Below are positions 22,201 through 33,494 of a stretch of DNA of 64,000 bases, piece after piece; position 1 is the first letter of the stretch; every line of letters begins with the position of its first letter. The stretch comes from Litsea cubeba. Taxonomy: Eukaryota > Streptophyta > Magnoliopsida > Laurales > Lauraceae. The DNA is taken from positions 155,964,442 through 156,028,441 of the forward strand of contig CM022945.1 in assembly GCA_012931725.1 (NCBI GenBank), written 5' to 3'. The position numbers and the translations under genes were made by a program. Under the pieces are notes generated by a model that saw only the letters and a program-made list of their open reading frames with translations, was not told the origin of the DNA and searched no databases.

Positions 22201-24130
22201 TACATTGACATTTCCCAGATTTGTACCCTTTTATGATTTGATCATGTGTGGGCCCCGTTGACCTTCCATTTGGACTATTTGGGATACGCTATACACAAGT
22301 CAAGGGCCGGGCTTAACCTTGACCCGTGTAGCCATCTAAGTAGGGTCTTGGGTTGTAAAACGGAACCTGATTCAAGGGTTATGGATGTCTTATGATGCTA
22401 AATACCTACAGGAGCACCAAGGATACTTAATAAGCATCTGGGACTCCGTGATCACTGTCTTAGGTGGAGTGGGACCTTGGACCTGAATAGAGGGGCAGCA
22501 ATCATCGATGGATTTGGGATGTGTGGTATCTATGTTGATGAAACGGACACTAAGGCTGGCTGGTAGATCCGAACCTTGGATGTAGGCCTTGAGAGGTACT
22601 ATAAATCAGGGCATTGCACTTAGGCTCTGATCCATGATCACGGTCCGTATTGGATGGGATGTCAGGACATGGCACTTGAAGTCCTGACCGATAATATTGG
22701 GAACTTAACGGTAGATACTGATAGACGGACTGTATATTGAGATAATACTAATTAAGCGTATAGAGAAGCGGAGTTTACAAGGGTATGCATTATTAACTGT
22801 TGGGAACCACAAGGATGGACTAGCTATATCCGAACTCCGTGCCTCGTACCCTTGACTATTATCATCTCATATTAAGGATAATAAGGCTATCTAGTTCGGA
22901 GTACCCCCACCTAGTGATCTGTAGATTTGTGGTTGTATGATTGGTCTGCCGAGGGTTATGATGCCGGCATGGACATTGATATTGTGATGTGATTGACACA
23001 GTAGGTACCAGGTGTGGGTGGGGTACTGAGACAGCCGGCGCTCGGACCGGGTGTATGGATGGACGGTGATATTGATCTAGCACGTAAGTCCAATGACTGG
23101 GACTTGGCCGTGGCTATGGATATTGTTGGTTGAGATAGCACATAAGACCAATGGCTGTGACTTGGTTGTAGCTATGGACATTGATGGATTCTTGTACGCT
23201 CTTATTCGACGTGACGACAACTGTGGGTGGCTATGACCCCCATGGTTGGTGTCAATCGACAGTTGTTGGGACGATGATGATGGGCTGGCTCTGACCCCCA
23301 CGTCCTTTGTACTTCAACTGTGGACGTACCTTTGTGTGCTTCTATGTATGTATATTGGATGTATGAATATTATATATTATGGATATCATTGTTTATTGCC
23401 TTTAACTGCCGCCGTTGATACGGTTGGATCTGGATGCGATGGATACGACTATGGTAATGTCACTTCCTCTGTTTACTTCTGCTACTGATGACTCTGATGT
23501 GCTTGTGTGGTTTATCTGATGTTTTGATGGCTTCTCTTATCTACTTGTTAGGTTGTATCAAACATCTGTTATATCAATATCTCGATTTTCGTTTATGCAC
23601 TACACTCTACACCGTTTTCTGTTGCACTCTGATATTCTATATTATTATCGAGATACTAATCATGCAGGTACAGCTGGGATCAGGTATGGTCCTCTTTCCT
23701 ATCTAATTATATAATGTATTGCCATCTAAACATGCCTATTTGCCTGGCTCATCGAGCCTGACCCAATCCTTGGTGTTTTCAGGTATCTTCTCTTCCGCTT
23801 TCTTGATTGGTGGTTTGTTTGGCGACTGATCCGTTGCCGCAGGGTTCAGAGAATGATGCATTTGGTGCATCGTGAGGCGTCTATCATATAGATCTCTATT
23901 CTTTCCTTTTCTTGTAGCTGGCCGTGTTGGCCTAGGACTGAATAGTTAGTTTAATTATGGAAAGTACCTTGTAATCTTTTAAAGTGAAACAAAATTTTAG
24001 GGCCTTGTCCATTTACCTGCTCATATGAGATTCACACTTGATTATATTATTGGATTTTCCGCATCTCTTAGGTACTTTCTCGTAGCGCCCCGAGATTCGA
24101 GGCGCCCGGATTTTGGGGCGTTACAAAGAG

Positions 24131-24902
24131 TGACTAAGAAAAATCAGTCCCCATTGCCTACTTCAAATTGACTTCCCAAGAATTCATAGTAAACTAAGGG
24201 GGTTAATATAGAGATATTAAAGTGATGAATCCATTGGTGAAAACATGAAGTCTTTAGAACATCAAGTTTAATAATTCTTTGATAGCTTCTCTAACTTCTG
24301 GCTAACATGCTAGAAAGTTAGGCCCAATTCAACCAAATTCACATTCTCCTCCTAGGACTTTTTTTTTTAGCTATTTCTAAGAATTCTCTGTTTATCTTTC
24401 ATGAAACTAGGTTACTCTTAGCTCTTAATTTTTAATAATTCCTTTTTTCCCCTCTCAACATTCCTGGGTTGTGGGTTTCTGGCAGAGAGTGAGAGAACCG
24501 TTGATGCAACACAATTTCCGCATTTCACGGAAAAGGCTTGTGCACAAAGATACCCTTATAAAACATGAATATATTTATAAGAAGGAAAGATTCTCGACTT
24601 ATGTGGATGATTGCTTTAGAGATCACCCTTCGAGTTCCCATAGATCCATTGAGGATTACAGCTACTCTTTATCATGTTCATGCTTTTCCTCCTCTACCAT
24701 GAAGATGTTTTCATCAAAAACTAAATTTTAGGGGGTAGTAACAGTAAAAGAAAATCATTTCAAACTGCATCTTTTGGTCTAAATATTGGATTTTCTCATT
24801 TTTATGGGGTTCAATTCCATCTAATGGATTGCTACAAAGTTTATTTAATATTTGTGATCATATTTTTTGTCTGTGTACTTATTCCTTTATCTTCTCTTGC
24901 AG
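24131..24902. other. Spacer with unrecognised open frame
   Basis: An 86-codon frame at 24471-24731 follows a GGCAG acceptor-like site and includes HNFRISRKRLVHKDTLIKHE and STYVDDCFRDHPSSSHRSIE. It could be an exon of the same gene as the next feature, but I do not recognise it. Confidence 0.3.
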
Positions 24903-25001
24903 CTTAAAAGGATTAATGAGAAACAAAAAACCCAAATTCAAAAAACTAAACGTGCACTTCAAGTAGCAGACATGTGCATCTACAAATTTGGCAATCTAAA
25001 G
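24903..25001 (+). pseudogene. Single exon of a coiled-coil (myosin-heavy-chain-like) plant protein
   Basis: The segment has an acceptor TCTCTTGCAG, 33 open codons and a GTATAC donor. The translation begins LKRINEKQKTQIQKTKRALQ and continues VADMCIYKFGNLK. The first 24 residues match the coiled-coil pattern (L..IN..QK..I.KTERALQVAEE) of the plant proteins annotated as myosin heavy chain-like or DNA-repair-ATPase-like. The last residues diverge from the family's acidic coil. No neighbouring family exon is seen, so this is probably an isolated captured or decayed exon. It lies 430 bp upstream of a Helitron-like 3' end, which makes capture plausible. Confidence 0.5.
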
Positions 25002-25434
25002 GTATACAATGTAAACATCTTACGTACTGTCAATTGGTTAAAAAACCTTTTTATAAAATAAAAGAAAATTCTATTAACATCTCCTTTCTCATTTCAACTC
25101 GAGCACTTACCCCAAAACTGAATTTGATTACAGCAGACAAACACTATGTCGTAACTCATCATTTCTTAGAATTTCCATCTAAAATATCTATTGAAGATTA
25201 TATTTATCAAGCATCTTTTATGTTGTGCATGATACATTTTTTTTTCATTTCTTCATTTGATTTAATCATCTTTTGAATAGCATTTTCCATTTAGATATGT
25301 TCCTGAGGCAATAAATATCACTTTTTTCTACATGCTTATTGTGAACCTAGATTAATACTAGCATATGATAGTATCTTATAACATAGTACTATAGCCGAAA
25401 CATCTTATTATTTGATGACAGTGGAATGAACATT

Positions 25435-25462
25435 ACGTGCAACGCACGTACCTATCCACTGG
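25435..25462 (+). mobile_element. Helitron-like 3' terminus
   Basis: A perfect hairpin, ACGTGC-AAC-GCACGT (25435-25449), is followed 9 nt later by CTGG (25459-25462) and then T, matching the Helitron rule of a short GC hairpin followed by CTRR with insertion before T. Plant Helitrons often end with exactly this type of CGTGCAACGCACG hairpin. The matching 5' TC end was not identified with confidence, so the extent of the element is unknown. Confidence 0.6.
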
Positions 25463-26677
25463 TCATAATCTAATTCACTGTTTGGATGAGATTCCGCCCA
25501 GATAACCTTGATCAGCCCATGTTTGGCCATGATCTTAATGCTCCTCATTATGAATTTCATAACTTATCTGTTGATTTGATGTGATTATCATGTGTACATA
25601 CAGTAGTGGGACAAGGATTTTAGTATTGAAGTCTTGTGTACTGTTTAGATGACGAAATTCCATGCCTTGTAGCTGTGGTTTGGTTTTCAAAACTCCAATT
25701 ATTTTTCATGGAATGACCCATGCTTTGGGTGTTGGGTTTGCTACACATTTTCTTCACAAATAGGGTACAACTCTGGATGCTGAATTTTCATGCATTGTAC
25801 CCATTGTTTGGCGTTAGAATTCCTCGTGTTCCAATCGAATGACCATCTGTTTGGGTAGGACCCACTGTTCACATGTTGAATTTTACACACAAAATTCACC
25901 GTTTGGTTGTTGGCACTCCATGCACTTCACTCGTTCTTTGGATATTCTTTCCATGCTGCAATCTGTTCACTGCCCTTACAATGAATTAGTATGAAACTGA
26001 ATTTCTGTTGCATCACGAATTTGATGCCACCATGCCTACAGTGGCCCCACTATTTGATGTGGGAATTTGTGTTGGTTATATGATATGCTCACTGCCTCAT
26101 GGATCCTATGCACGTGAGATTAGTGTTTTTCGGTACCCCTGTTAAGGGGTTGGGGACCCATTGAACCCATGCCAGTGGGAGAGATCTCGGGTGAGGTAAG
26201 GTGACATGCCCAAGGTTATAATCCTAGGTAGGTAGGTGAGAACTGCTACGCATTACTACAACGTATTGTTTGAAAATGAGTTCGCACGGGTTTATTCTTT
26301 GTTCCACTGTGAAAGTTTTCGATTTGATAATATGGTCCATTTGATAAATAATTATCTAGCCCATGGTTGATATGTCCATCCTTGTGAATTTCATGGATAT
26401 ATTTACCGTATCATGTACACCATGTATCCACCATATTTTGCATGGACCCTGTGGTTCCATGTATTTATTCATGCCTTTTTCTTATTCACTGAATTTACGC
26501 GGAAACAATGCATTTTTTTTCATCCATCGTTTTAAGTGAAAATTCATGCATTTTCAAAAAAAAAAAAAAAACCCATGCATTTATTTTCATGTGTCCTATG
26601 TGAAAATTCATGCATACTTGTTGTGTGTTGGCCCATTTCATGATTTCCATCATCGTGTTTCTCAAATTTGGAATTTT
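25463..26677. other. Diverged low-order repeats, no gene
   Basis: Phrases built around CCCATTGTTTGG and TTCATGCATTG recur irregularly every 50-80 bp, suggesting an old tandem array. An A16 run lies near 26557. No coding signal. Confidence 0.45.
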
Positions 26678-26845
26678 GATCATTTGTATGGCTGAGACGG
26701 AATTTTGGACGCATTTTTTTATTTGCGTCCCATGTTTGATTATAATTAACATGCATGAATTGATCATTTGTATGGCTGAGATAGAATTTTGGATGCATTT
26801 TTTTATTTGCTTGATCATGTTTTAATATAATTAACAGGCATGAAA
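26678..26845 (+). repeat. 84-bp tandem duplication
   Basis: Copies begin at 26678 and 26762 with GATCATTTGTATGGCTGAGA and continue through TTTTTTTATTTGC and ATAATTAACAKGCATGAA. The mirrored open frames on the two strands in this interval are a result of the duplication. Confidence 0.8.
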
Positions 26846-26999
26846 TGATGATATTTGTGATTTAATTTGCTAACTTGGTATGAATTTCATTATCCCATCA
26901 TGTTCATCAGTTTTCATGATTTGTGCATTTTCCCATGATTTTATGCGCTTTATCATGAATATGTATGCTAAAAATACTCATATATGCTTTTGTTGTTCA

Positions 27000-27190
27000 A
27001 AAATAGTCCCACTTTTTCATGAAAGAGTCCAAACGGAATCTTTTTTTTTCAAAACAGTCCCTTCTACATGCTGTTTTTTCAAAGCAATCCCATACATGTG
27101 AAGGGATTTCAAAACAGTCCACTATTTGCACCAAATTCTTAAAACAGTCCATTATATGGACTGAAATTCCAAGACAGTCCCTTGTTTGGA
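27000..27190 (+). repeat. Short diverged tandem repeat with AAAACAGTCC core
   Basis: The motif (A)AAACAGTCC or near variants recurs at intervals of roughly 30 bp between about 27000 and 27181, each followed by a variable TGxAC-containing spacer. Non-coding. Confidence 0.65.
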
Positions 27191-27429
27191 CTTATTTCTC
27201 ACCCAGTTATACATGGATTTATGGGCAATGGTGGTATGCATTTTGTGTTAGCGCTGTATCTGCCTTAATGTAATAAAATTGTGTCATCTGTGTCACCTTC
27301 ACACATGATATTATTTTACAACTTGCATGTACTTTCTACATGAGTTGAAAGTTCTAAAAAAGAAAATAAAAGAAAACGATGCCATCAAATCATTTGGAGA
27401 TCCATGCATGTTTTTTTTCTCCTTTTTAT

Positions 27430-28200
27430 GTTGTTTAAAAAAAAACATTCATTTCATGCCTAAAACAAATCACCATTTTATCAATATTGGCTAGAGCATG
27501 AGATTACTTGTTGCTGCTCAAATGACAAACTCTTGTGGCAAATCATGGTGTCGGGGTGGTTTGTTTCATTTTTTTGCCTTTTCTTTTTTTGAAAGAATGC
27601 TTCTCCATTCATTTCATGTGGAAAAAAAACTTTTTTTTCACCATTTCATCATTATTGGATCTTTTAGGAAGATTATTCGTTGCTCAAAGGATTGGAACTC
27701 TTGTGCTTAAATCATGATAGTGTGGTGGTACGTATCTCTCTCTCTTTTTTTTTCTATGTATCTCTTTTTCTTCTTTTTGAAAAAGAAAATGCTTCTCTAT
27801 TCATTACATGTCTAATATATATAGAGCAAGGCTCTCTTAAGTTGAAGTTTAGATTATCTTAAGTTGCAATAGTGCTGGTCTCACTAATCAAAGTTGATTA
27901 TATCTGTTTTTTGCATGATGGAACTAGACTAGAAATCCAGTTCTGATTGGATTTATCTTGATTTTGAAGATGATCATCATGTAAAAAAAAATGATAATCG
28001 ACTTTGATTTGTGGACCAGCACTATTCTAGCTTATGGTAAGTTAAACTTCAACTTAGGAGAGTTGGCTATATATATATATATATAATGTTTCTATTTCAT
28101 CACTATTGGATCCTTTGGTTACATCCTCCTACCTTTCGAGTGTGAGAATGTTCACTGCTCAACGGATTGGAGTTCTTTTGCCTAGCCTTTCTAGTGGGAA
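27430..28200 (+). repeat. Three diverged tandem copies, the last split by a MITE
   Basis: The phrase TTTCATCAYTATTGGATC, followed by GCTCAANGGATTGGARYTCT, is seen near 27645-27705 and 28093-28175, and a more diverged version near 27474-27535. The hairpin MITE at 27817-28074 lies between copies. Non-coding. Confidence 0.55.
27817..28074. mobile_element. Hairpin MITE with arms of about 85 bp
   Basis: The left arm (27821-27905) contains AAGTTGAAGTTTA and AATAGTGCTGGTC. The right arm (about 27990-28070) contains their inverse (GACCAGCACTATT, TAAACTTCAACTT) in mirror order. The whole element would fold into one long hairpin with a short AT-rich loop. It is flanked by TA-repeat sequence (TATATA), consistent with insertion at TA. 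Stowaway/Mariner or a similar fold-back element is likely. It has no coding capacity. Confidence 0.75.
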
Positions 28201-29009
28201 CACGTAAATTTTTTAAAATAAAAAAAGATACATCACTCATTTAGTGGTATTTCAAAAAAAATTTCCTTTAAAAAAAATGGTGGGGACTTTTCATTGTTTA
28301 TAGATTTATAATAATTATTATTATTTTGTATATAGGGACCTAGATTGCATGCCTATTTGCTTTGCTTTCACATGGTCATTGCCACTTTATACATTTCCTA
28401 AATGCATCATGATATTTCTCCTTCTATTCCATGAGATTTACATGGGCTCCTCTCATCAAATGCCTTGCTATGATCAAACGTGATTTTCTCCTCATGCTCT
28501 TATGCATCCTCATGACAAAATGTCACATCCCAATTTGCATCATCATTTTTTTTTGAGTGAATGCTTTTGCATATTCCACCCCTTCCTGATTGGATAATTC
28601 ACTTGTAAAGTGAATTTCAAGTGAAGGTTCAAATTAAGAGACATGAAAAGAAGAACGTACCATTTTTAACCTTTTTTGGATAATTAAGAGGTTTTTTGTC
28701 ATTTAGTGGCATAAGAAGGTACTTTTTTTATTTTTGTGGGTAAAAAAGGGGGTTTTTCATCATTGTGGATAAAAAGAAGAGGGTATTTTGTCATAAGCAA
28801 ATAGTTTTTTCTACTTTTTTTTAATATGACTCTTATTTTCTTGTCTCTTAATTTAATCTTTCACTTCAATTAACTTTAGCAACAGGGTTGAAATAAAATA
28901 TAACTAAGTGGTAAAATAAAGAGAAACTAGAAAATCCAACTAAAATTTGTGGATTTGCTTTCTTTTTAAGTAGATCTATTGTTGGAATGTTCACAAAAGG
29001 GTTATTCTG
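28201..29009. other. Unassigned AT-rich spacer
   Basis: T- and A-rich runs, no gene or repeat boundary recognised. Confidence 0.3.
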
Positions 29010-29061
29010 TAATGGAAGGATGGTAGGAATCCATATAATGGAAGGATGGTAAGAATCCATT
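29010..29061 (+). repeat. 26-bp direct duplication
   Basis: TAATGGAAGGATGGTARGAA followed by TCCAT occurs at 29010 and 29036 in tandem. Confidence 0.8.
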
Positions 29062-29685
29062 AGAGGCTGTTTGGCTTCGAATGGACACGAAACTGGAAAA
29101 TCCAACTTTTCTAGTTCGTGAGTCTAGTCGACCCGACCCCGTTTTCGGTCGATCGGAGACAGACGAACAGCAAGGTTTGGGTCTGTTTTTGCATATTCGG
29201 GATTCTCTTATCCGCTTGTTTTTCCACTACAGATTGGCAACCTGGTTTTGGTTTGTATGGTTGTATGAGATACTAACCCTGCAGGTTTATTGTCCTCTCC
29301 ATATGGCCCACAAGTCTTTTGACTTTCCTTTTTGGTTATTGGTTTATTTGAGGCAATATATAAAGGGCATCATGGTTTTCTTGGTTTCCCGTGAAAGGGC
29401 AAGGCATGATGTTTTCCCTAATAGCCATTTTATTTCCATTATTAGATTGTCATGTAAGTCTCATCATTGAGACATAGGAATTATGTAATTTTTATTTTTA
29501 TCAATTTTGTAAATTATGGCGGCGTCTAAGAGAAAGAAGGAAGGTGGTGTTGGACTCTTAATCAAAGACTTTGAAGATTACAAAAAGAGTTTTGGAGATA
29601 CCCAAAGTTTGGAAGTTTAAGAAGTCCAAGAAGTCTATTCCGTTTGGGCCATGTGGAGGAGATGACCAGTTTTTATATTTTTGTT
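29062..29685. other. Unassigned spacer
   Basis: A 129-codon open frame at 29081-29470 has no recognisable domain and I treat it as chance. No other feature seen. Confidence 0.3.
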
Positions 29686-29693
29686 ACTTTCTA

Positions 29694-30111
29694 TTAGGGG
29701 TGCATATGGGTGGTTTACATCGGTTTATAGGGAAAACCATCAACCAAACCGAACCCATCAGTTTTCTATTTTCTCAAATCGAACCGAACCGCCCATGTGC
29801 TCGAAGAATTGAACCGAACCGAGAGGAACCATCAACCAAACCGAACCCATCGGTTTACAATTTTTTTCTCTTTTTTTTCACAAAAAAATATTAATTCAGT
29901 TGGTGAGAGACGTTGGACTTCAAGTAATAGAGTGAGGGTTCGAGTCTTCTTCAAGTAATATTTCATATTCTTTTATATATTTTATAAAAAAAATATAAAT
30001 TTAGATAATTGGTTCGGTTTGAGCTGTTTAACTGCATTCGAACCTTGACCGAATTGATCCAAACCGCCCAGTTTGCATCGGTTTAGCCTTTTTTTTTGTG
30101 TGTGCACCTTT
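29694..30111. mobile_element. hAT-like MITE, copy A of a tandem pair
   Basis: The left end TTAGGGGTGCA pairs imperfectly with the right end TGCACCTTT. Flanks are ACTTTCTA (29686-29693) and ACTTTTTA (30112-30119), 8-bp target-duplication-like sequences differing at one base, as expected for hAT insertions. The interior is packed with CGGTTT / AAACCG and CCGAACC / GGTTCGG inverted motifs. It also includes a tRNA-B-box-like GGTTCGAGTCTTC near 29938. Confidence 0.6.
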
Positions 30112-30119
30112 ACTTTTTA

Positions 30120-30600
30120 GGGGTGTAAAAGAAAATCGAGAAATCGTCTAACCAAACCAAACCACGATTAAAAATCATGTTTCACGGTTCGGTTACTGTT
30201 ACGATTATTGAAATTGGAAAACCATGCTTCACGGTTCGGTTATGATTTTTATCTCGACTCACGGTTATTAAGCGAACTGAACCGTTAACTATGATTCGAC
30301 CGAACCATTTCACTAATAAGAAGAAAACCTAAGGGCCTAAATAAAAATTACTTTTTTTTTGTTTTACAGTAACATATTACGTCATTCTCCAACTATGGTT
30401 TTTTTTTTTCACAATATGTTTGATTGGTAAATGGCAAAATTTTCACAAATTTTTTTCAAGTGTCAATTAACCATAACCGAACCGTTAACCGTGGTTCGGT
30501 TTTTAACGGTTTTTCACTGTTACGGTTACGGTTTTTAAAAGCCAAAAAGGTTAATGGTTTTCCCAAAATGAACGGTTAACCGAACCATTACACCCCTACT
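30120..30600. mobile_element. hAT-like MITE, copy B of a tandem pair
   Basis: Starts GGGGTGTAA and ends TTACACCCC(TACT). The interior is rich in GGTTCGGTT and its inverse. It is bounded by ACTTTTTA (30112-30119) and ACTTTCTA (30601-30608). The right flank is identical to the left flank of copy A, so the pair shares three target-site copies. Non-coding. Confidence 0.65.
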
Positions 30601-30608
30601 ACTTTCTA

Positions 30609-31228
30609 TGTATGTGATTGCTTTAATAGCATGTTTCTATTTCTTTCCAAATCTTATCCAAATATAGCAATTACCAAAATTGGTCAAATCAATTTAATAT
30701 TTTGGAAAGAGTTCTAATAATAGAATTAGTTTTAGTGGACCCATGAAATGCACCCAATGGTAATACTAATCATAGTAACTAGACTTTCCTTAATTTTAAA
30801 TTTGACTTGGAACTTATCATTGGTTATATCATGAGATGATTTGATATTCTTTATATGTGGGTCCATAGACCTAAAAGGAAATTCTCAATTCTAAAATATA
30901 AAGTGGGAGCGGGGCATTTAAATTGAGAAATCGCTATGGTTTTCTACAGTAGGTCTGTTGTAAGGCAAGTAAGTGCCCCGTGCCATCAGGAGAGTGGCCG
31001 ATCCCAACGGAGGGCATTTATTTGGCTGGTTACTAGATATGAATCTCCTTAGGATAGCGTTGGTGAGGCAGGGTGGGAGCTTACTCCCCAAGGAGGCGCT
31101 ACTCACAACGGTTATCACGTAATGCTAATCGGTGGGTCCTACTTAACTAAAATAATAATGTAGTATCTCCAAAGATTTGCATCATGTATTTTAGAAATCA
31201 AAGTTTAATCGGAAGTCACGCATTATTT
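30609..31228 (+). mobile_element. Probable copia LTR/leader remnant
   Basis: Sequence upstream of the copia gag fragment. Near 31229 TTGGTATGAGATAC resembles, with changes, the TGGTATCAGAGC primer binding site, which would put the 5' LTR to its left. The GAGAAATCGCTATGGTTTTC block near 30925 is the kind of sequence seen near copia LTR 3' ends. The left LTR boundary was not found. Confidence 0.35.
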
Positions 31229-31488
31229 GGTATGAGATACTTAGATAATAATGAATGATAGGGGACATGATTTGTTAGTCTTAAATTTATTATGGACCGA
31301 CATTGATCCGCATCAATCTAAGTTGCATCTGCACTCCCCAAGGAGGCATGCCGTAAGGGATTGGAATTCTGATGCATTCTGAATTTAAGTGGTTGGAGGA
31401 TTCCACATAAATTTTGGTGAGAATGCTAAACCTAATGTCATTTATGTTTATTAATTGAATGTATGGTTATGTGCTATAGTTTGTTAAT

Positions 31489-31835
31489 ATGAATTCATCT
31501 ACTTTTAATCCTCTTGCGACCATCCTGAACCGAAATAAATTGGTGATCCAACTATGTAGACTGGAAGAGAAACATGGACATTGTCCTGACTGCTTTAGGA
31601 TATAAACATGTCCTTACCACAGAATGCCCTCAAGAACTCGGGCCAGATGCACCCCAGGATCAAAAGGACCTTTATACCAAATGGCTTAAAGATGACGAGA
31701 TGGCCAAGTACTACATGCAAGCATCTATGTCAAGTATTTTACAATACCAACTTGAGTCCTTTAAGACTGCAGTTGAGATTATCTTAAACTTAAAGGAGAT
31801 GTTTGGGGACCAAGGCAGGCCTGCTAGACAAGTTT
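31489..31835 (+). pseudogene. Ty1-copia gag fragment
   Basis: Starts MNSSTFNPLATILNRNKL (ATG at 31489). After a frameshift it reads NYVDWKRNMDIVLTALGYKH, then LTTECPQELGPDAPQ, a W-LKDDEMA-YY-ASMS block, and LKEMFGDQGRPARQV. This is the N-terminal gag (UBN2/Retrotran_gag) pattern of plant copia elements. The frameshift lies near 31540. The fragment stops at about 31832, where L1 LINE sequence begins, so the rest of gag and all of pol are missing. It is non-functional. Confidence 0.85.
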
Positions 31836-32950
31836 TTTTGAGAAGCTTTATACAAAGGAAGTAGAAGATAAAAATGTATTAATGAGTTTAGATTGGAGTC
31901 TTATAAGGAGTGTAAAAGCTTGTTGGTTAGAGAGGTCCCGTGAAGAGGATGAGATTAAAATGGCGGTTTTTTATTGTGGCAGGAATAAATCCCCTGGTCC
32001 TGATGGTTTTTCTAGCAATTGGGAAGTGATTAAGGATGATTTGTTGAAGGTTTTTAAGGAGTTTTATATTGATGGGGTGGTCAATGCTTGTACTAATGCG
32101 ACATTTATTTGCTTAATACCTAAGAAGATTAAGTCTTTGAGGATTAGTGATTTTCATCCGATTAGTTTGATGTCAAGTCTTTATAAGATTTTAGCAAATG
32201 TCTTAGTCTCTAAGACTGAAGGAAATATTGAATGAAACCATTTCTTCCTTTTAAGGAGCATTTGTTAAAGGTCGACAAATTTTGGATCTTGTTTTAGTGA
32301 CTAATGAGGTGGTAGAGGATTATCACATTTGGAATAAGGAAGGTGCTGTGATTAAGATTGACTTTGAAAAGGCTTATGATCTTATGGATTAGGGGTTCTT
32401 AGATCAAGTGTTGGAAAGGAAGGGTTTGGTTCTAGGTGGAGGAAGTGGATAAGTGAGTGTTTGAGTTCTATAAATTTTCCTATAATTATCAATGGGAGAC
32501 CTTGGGGAGGTTTAAAGCTTCTCGGGGGCTGAGGCAAGGTGATCAAGGTGACCTTTATCACCTTTTCTTTTTATTCTTGTAGTGGATGTATTGAGAAAGA
32601 AGGTGACGAGGGCCATTGATCTAGGATCGGTGGAGGGTTTTACTATAGGTAGGGAGGATACGATAGTGTCCCATTCACAATTTGTTGATGATGCCATGTT
32701 TTTTGTTTCGAGGGATGAAGTGAAATTTTATAATTTGGCTAATAGTTTGGTTTCAGGTCTTAAGGTTAATATGTCGAAGTGTATTAATGGCATTAATCTG
32801 GATGAGCAAAAGTTGGGCTCGTTTGTGGGTAGGTTGATTTGTGAAGTTGGTAAGTGGCCAATGAAGTATCTTGGGTTACATTCAGGAGGCAATCCTTTTT
32901 CTTTCGCATTTTGGAACCAGTGATAGAAAAAGTTAAAATCTATTGTGTAG
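31836..32950 (+). pseudogene. L1-type LINE reverse transcriptase fragment, copy A
   Basis: The reverse transcriptase of a non-LTR retrotransposon, truncated at its 5' end (no endonuclease domain). Ordered blocks are FFEKLYTKEVEDKNVLMSLD at the start, NKSPGPDGFSSNWEVIKDDL (block 1), TFICLIPKK, ISDFHPISLMSSLYKILANV, then after a break GAFVKGRQILDLVLVTNEVV, IKIDFEKAYD, GLRQGDQ, and the catalytic FVDD box near 32684. A KYLGLHSGGNPFSF block follows. In-frame stops and frameshifts occur near 32233, 32253 and 32391, in the RQGD-to-PL region, and near 32921. It is dead. It abuts the copia gag fragment directly at its left end. Confidence 0.9.
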
Positions 32951-33494
32951 GCCATATGTAATTTAGATTTATTGTTTCAGCACTCGGTGTACTGTTCTAG
33001 AATGCTAAATTAAGTGATAAAAAGTTTTCTCATTTTCTATTTTACAATAATACTGTAATAAAAGCTATGATGCATAGGGACTGGTTCACATGTTAGTAGG
33101 GGATTCCACGTAGAGATGGTGTTTAAATGTTTATGGCCAAAAGAAAAAAACACAGAGGATTCCGCGTACGCCATATGAAGAGTTTTGCTTTATGGTGTTT
33201 ATCTTATTATGTGCAGAGGCCATGATACCATTTTGGTCCCGGATTGTTGGTCCTTGTTAGGGGTGGAGCCACATAGGATTTAGTGGCAATGCTAAAAGGT
33301 CTTAGAGTTTTGCGATTGGTTTATCCCTATAATATTTTAATAATTGAGAACATTTCAAAAATTGTTTAAATGGTGAACACTAGTATATAGGGAGTAGACT
33401 AGAGGCACGAAATGAAAAGAACTAGCAAATGCCTTAAATTTAAAAATCCATAAATTTTGAAAAAGAGCCCGAAAAGTAGCTTTTGTCTAAAATG
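32951..33494. other. Spacer between the two LINE copies
   Basis: No LINE homology. A TTAGGGGTGGAGCCAC phrase near 33258 resembles a hAT-type terminus, but no partner end was identified. Confidence 0.35.

Larger units (their letters stand above)
20215..24125 (+). mobile_element. Very long solo LTR, Ty3-gypsy-like
   Basis: A 3,911-bp element starts TGTGAGGACCCGTCCC, ends GGGGCGTTACA, and is flanked by a perfect AAGAG direct repeat at 20210-20214 and 24126-24130. The TGTRA/GGACCCG start and GGGGCGTTACA end are typical of plant gypsy LTRs. No primer binding site, polypurine tract or coding domain adjoins it, so it is a solo LTR. Inside are a CT-rich block (about 20495-21110), a 20-21 bp minisatellite (21768-22200) and many GGxxGGAY-rich stretches without coding content. 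The alternative 7-bp reading of the flank (AAGAGTG) arises because the LTR begins with TG. Confidence 0.85.

Noticed and set aside
21686..22261. Three overlapping frames reading LAELRAGWPSSE-type repeats
   Set aside because: Direct translation of the 20-21 bp minisatellite in the LTR.
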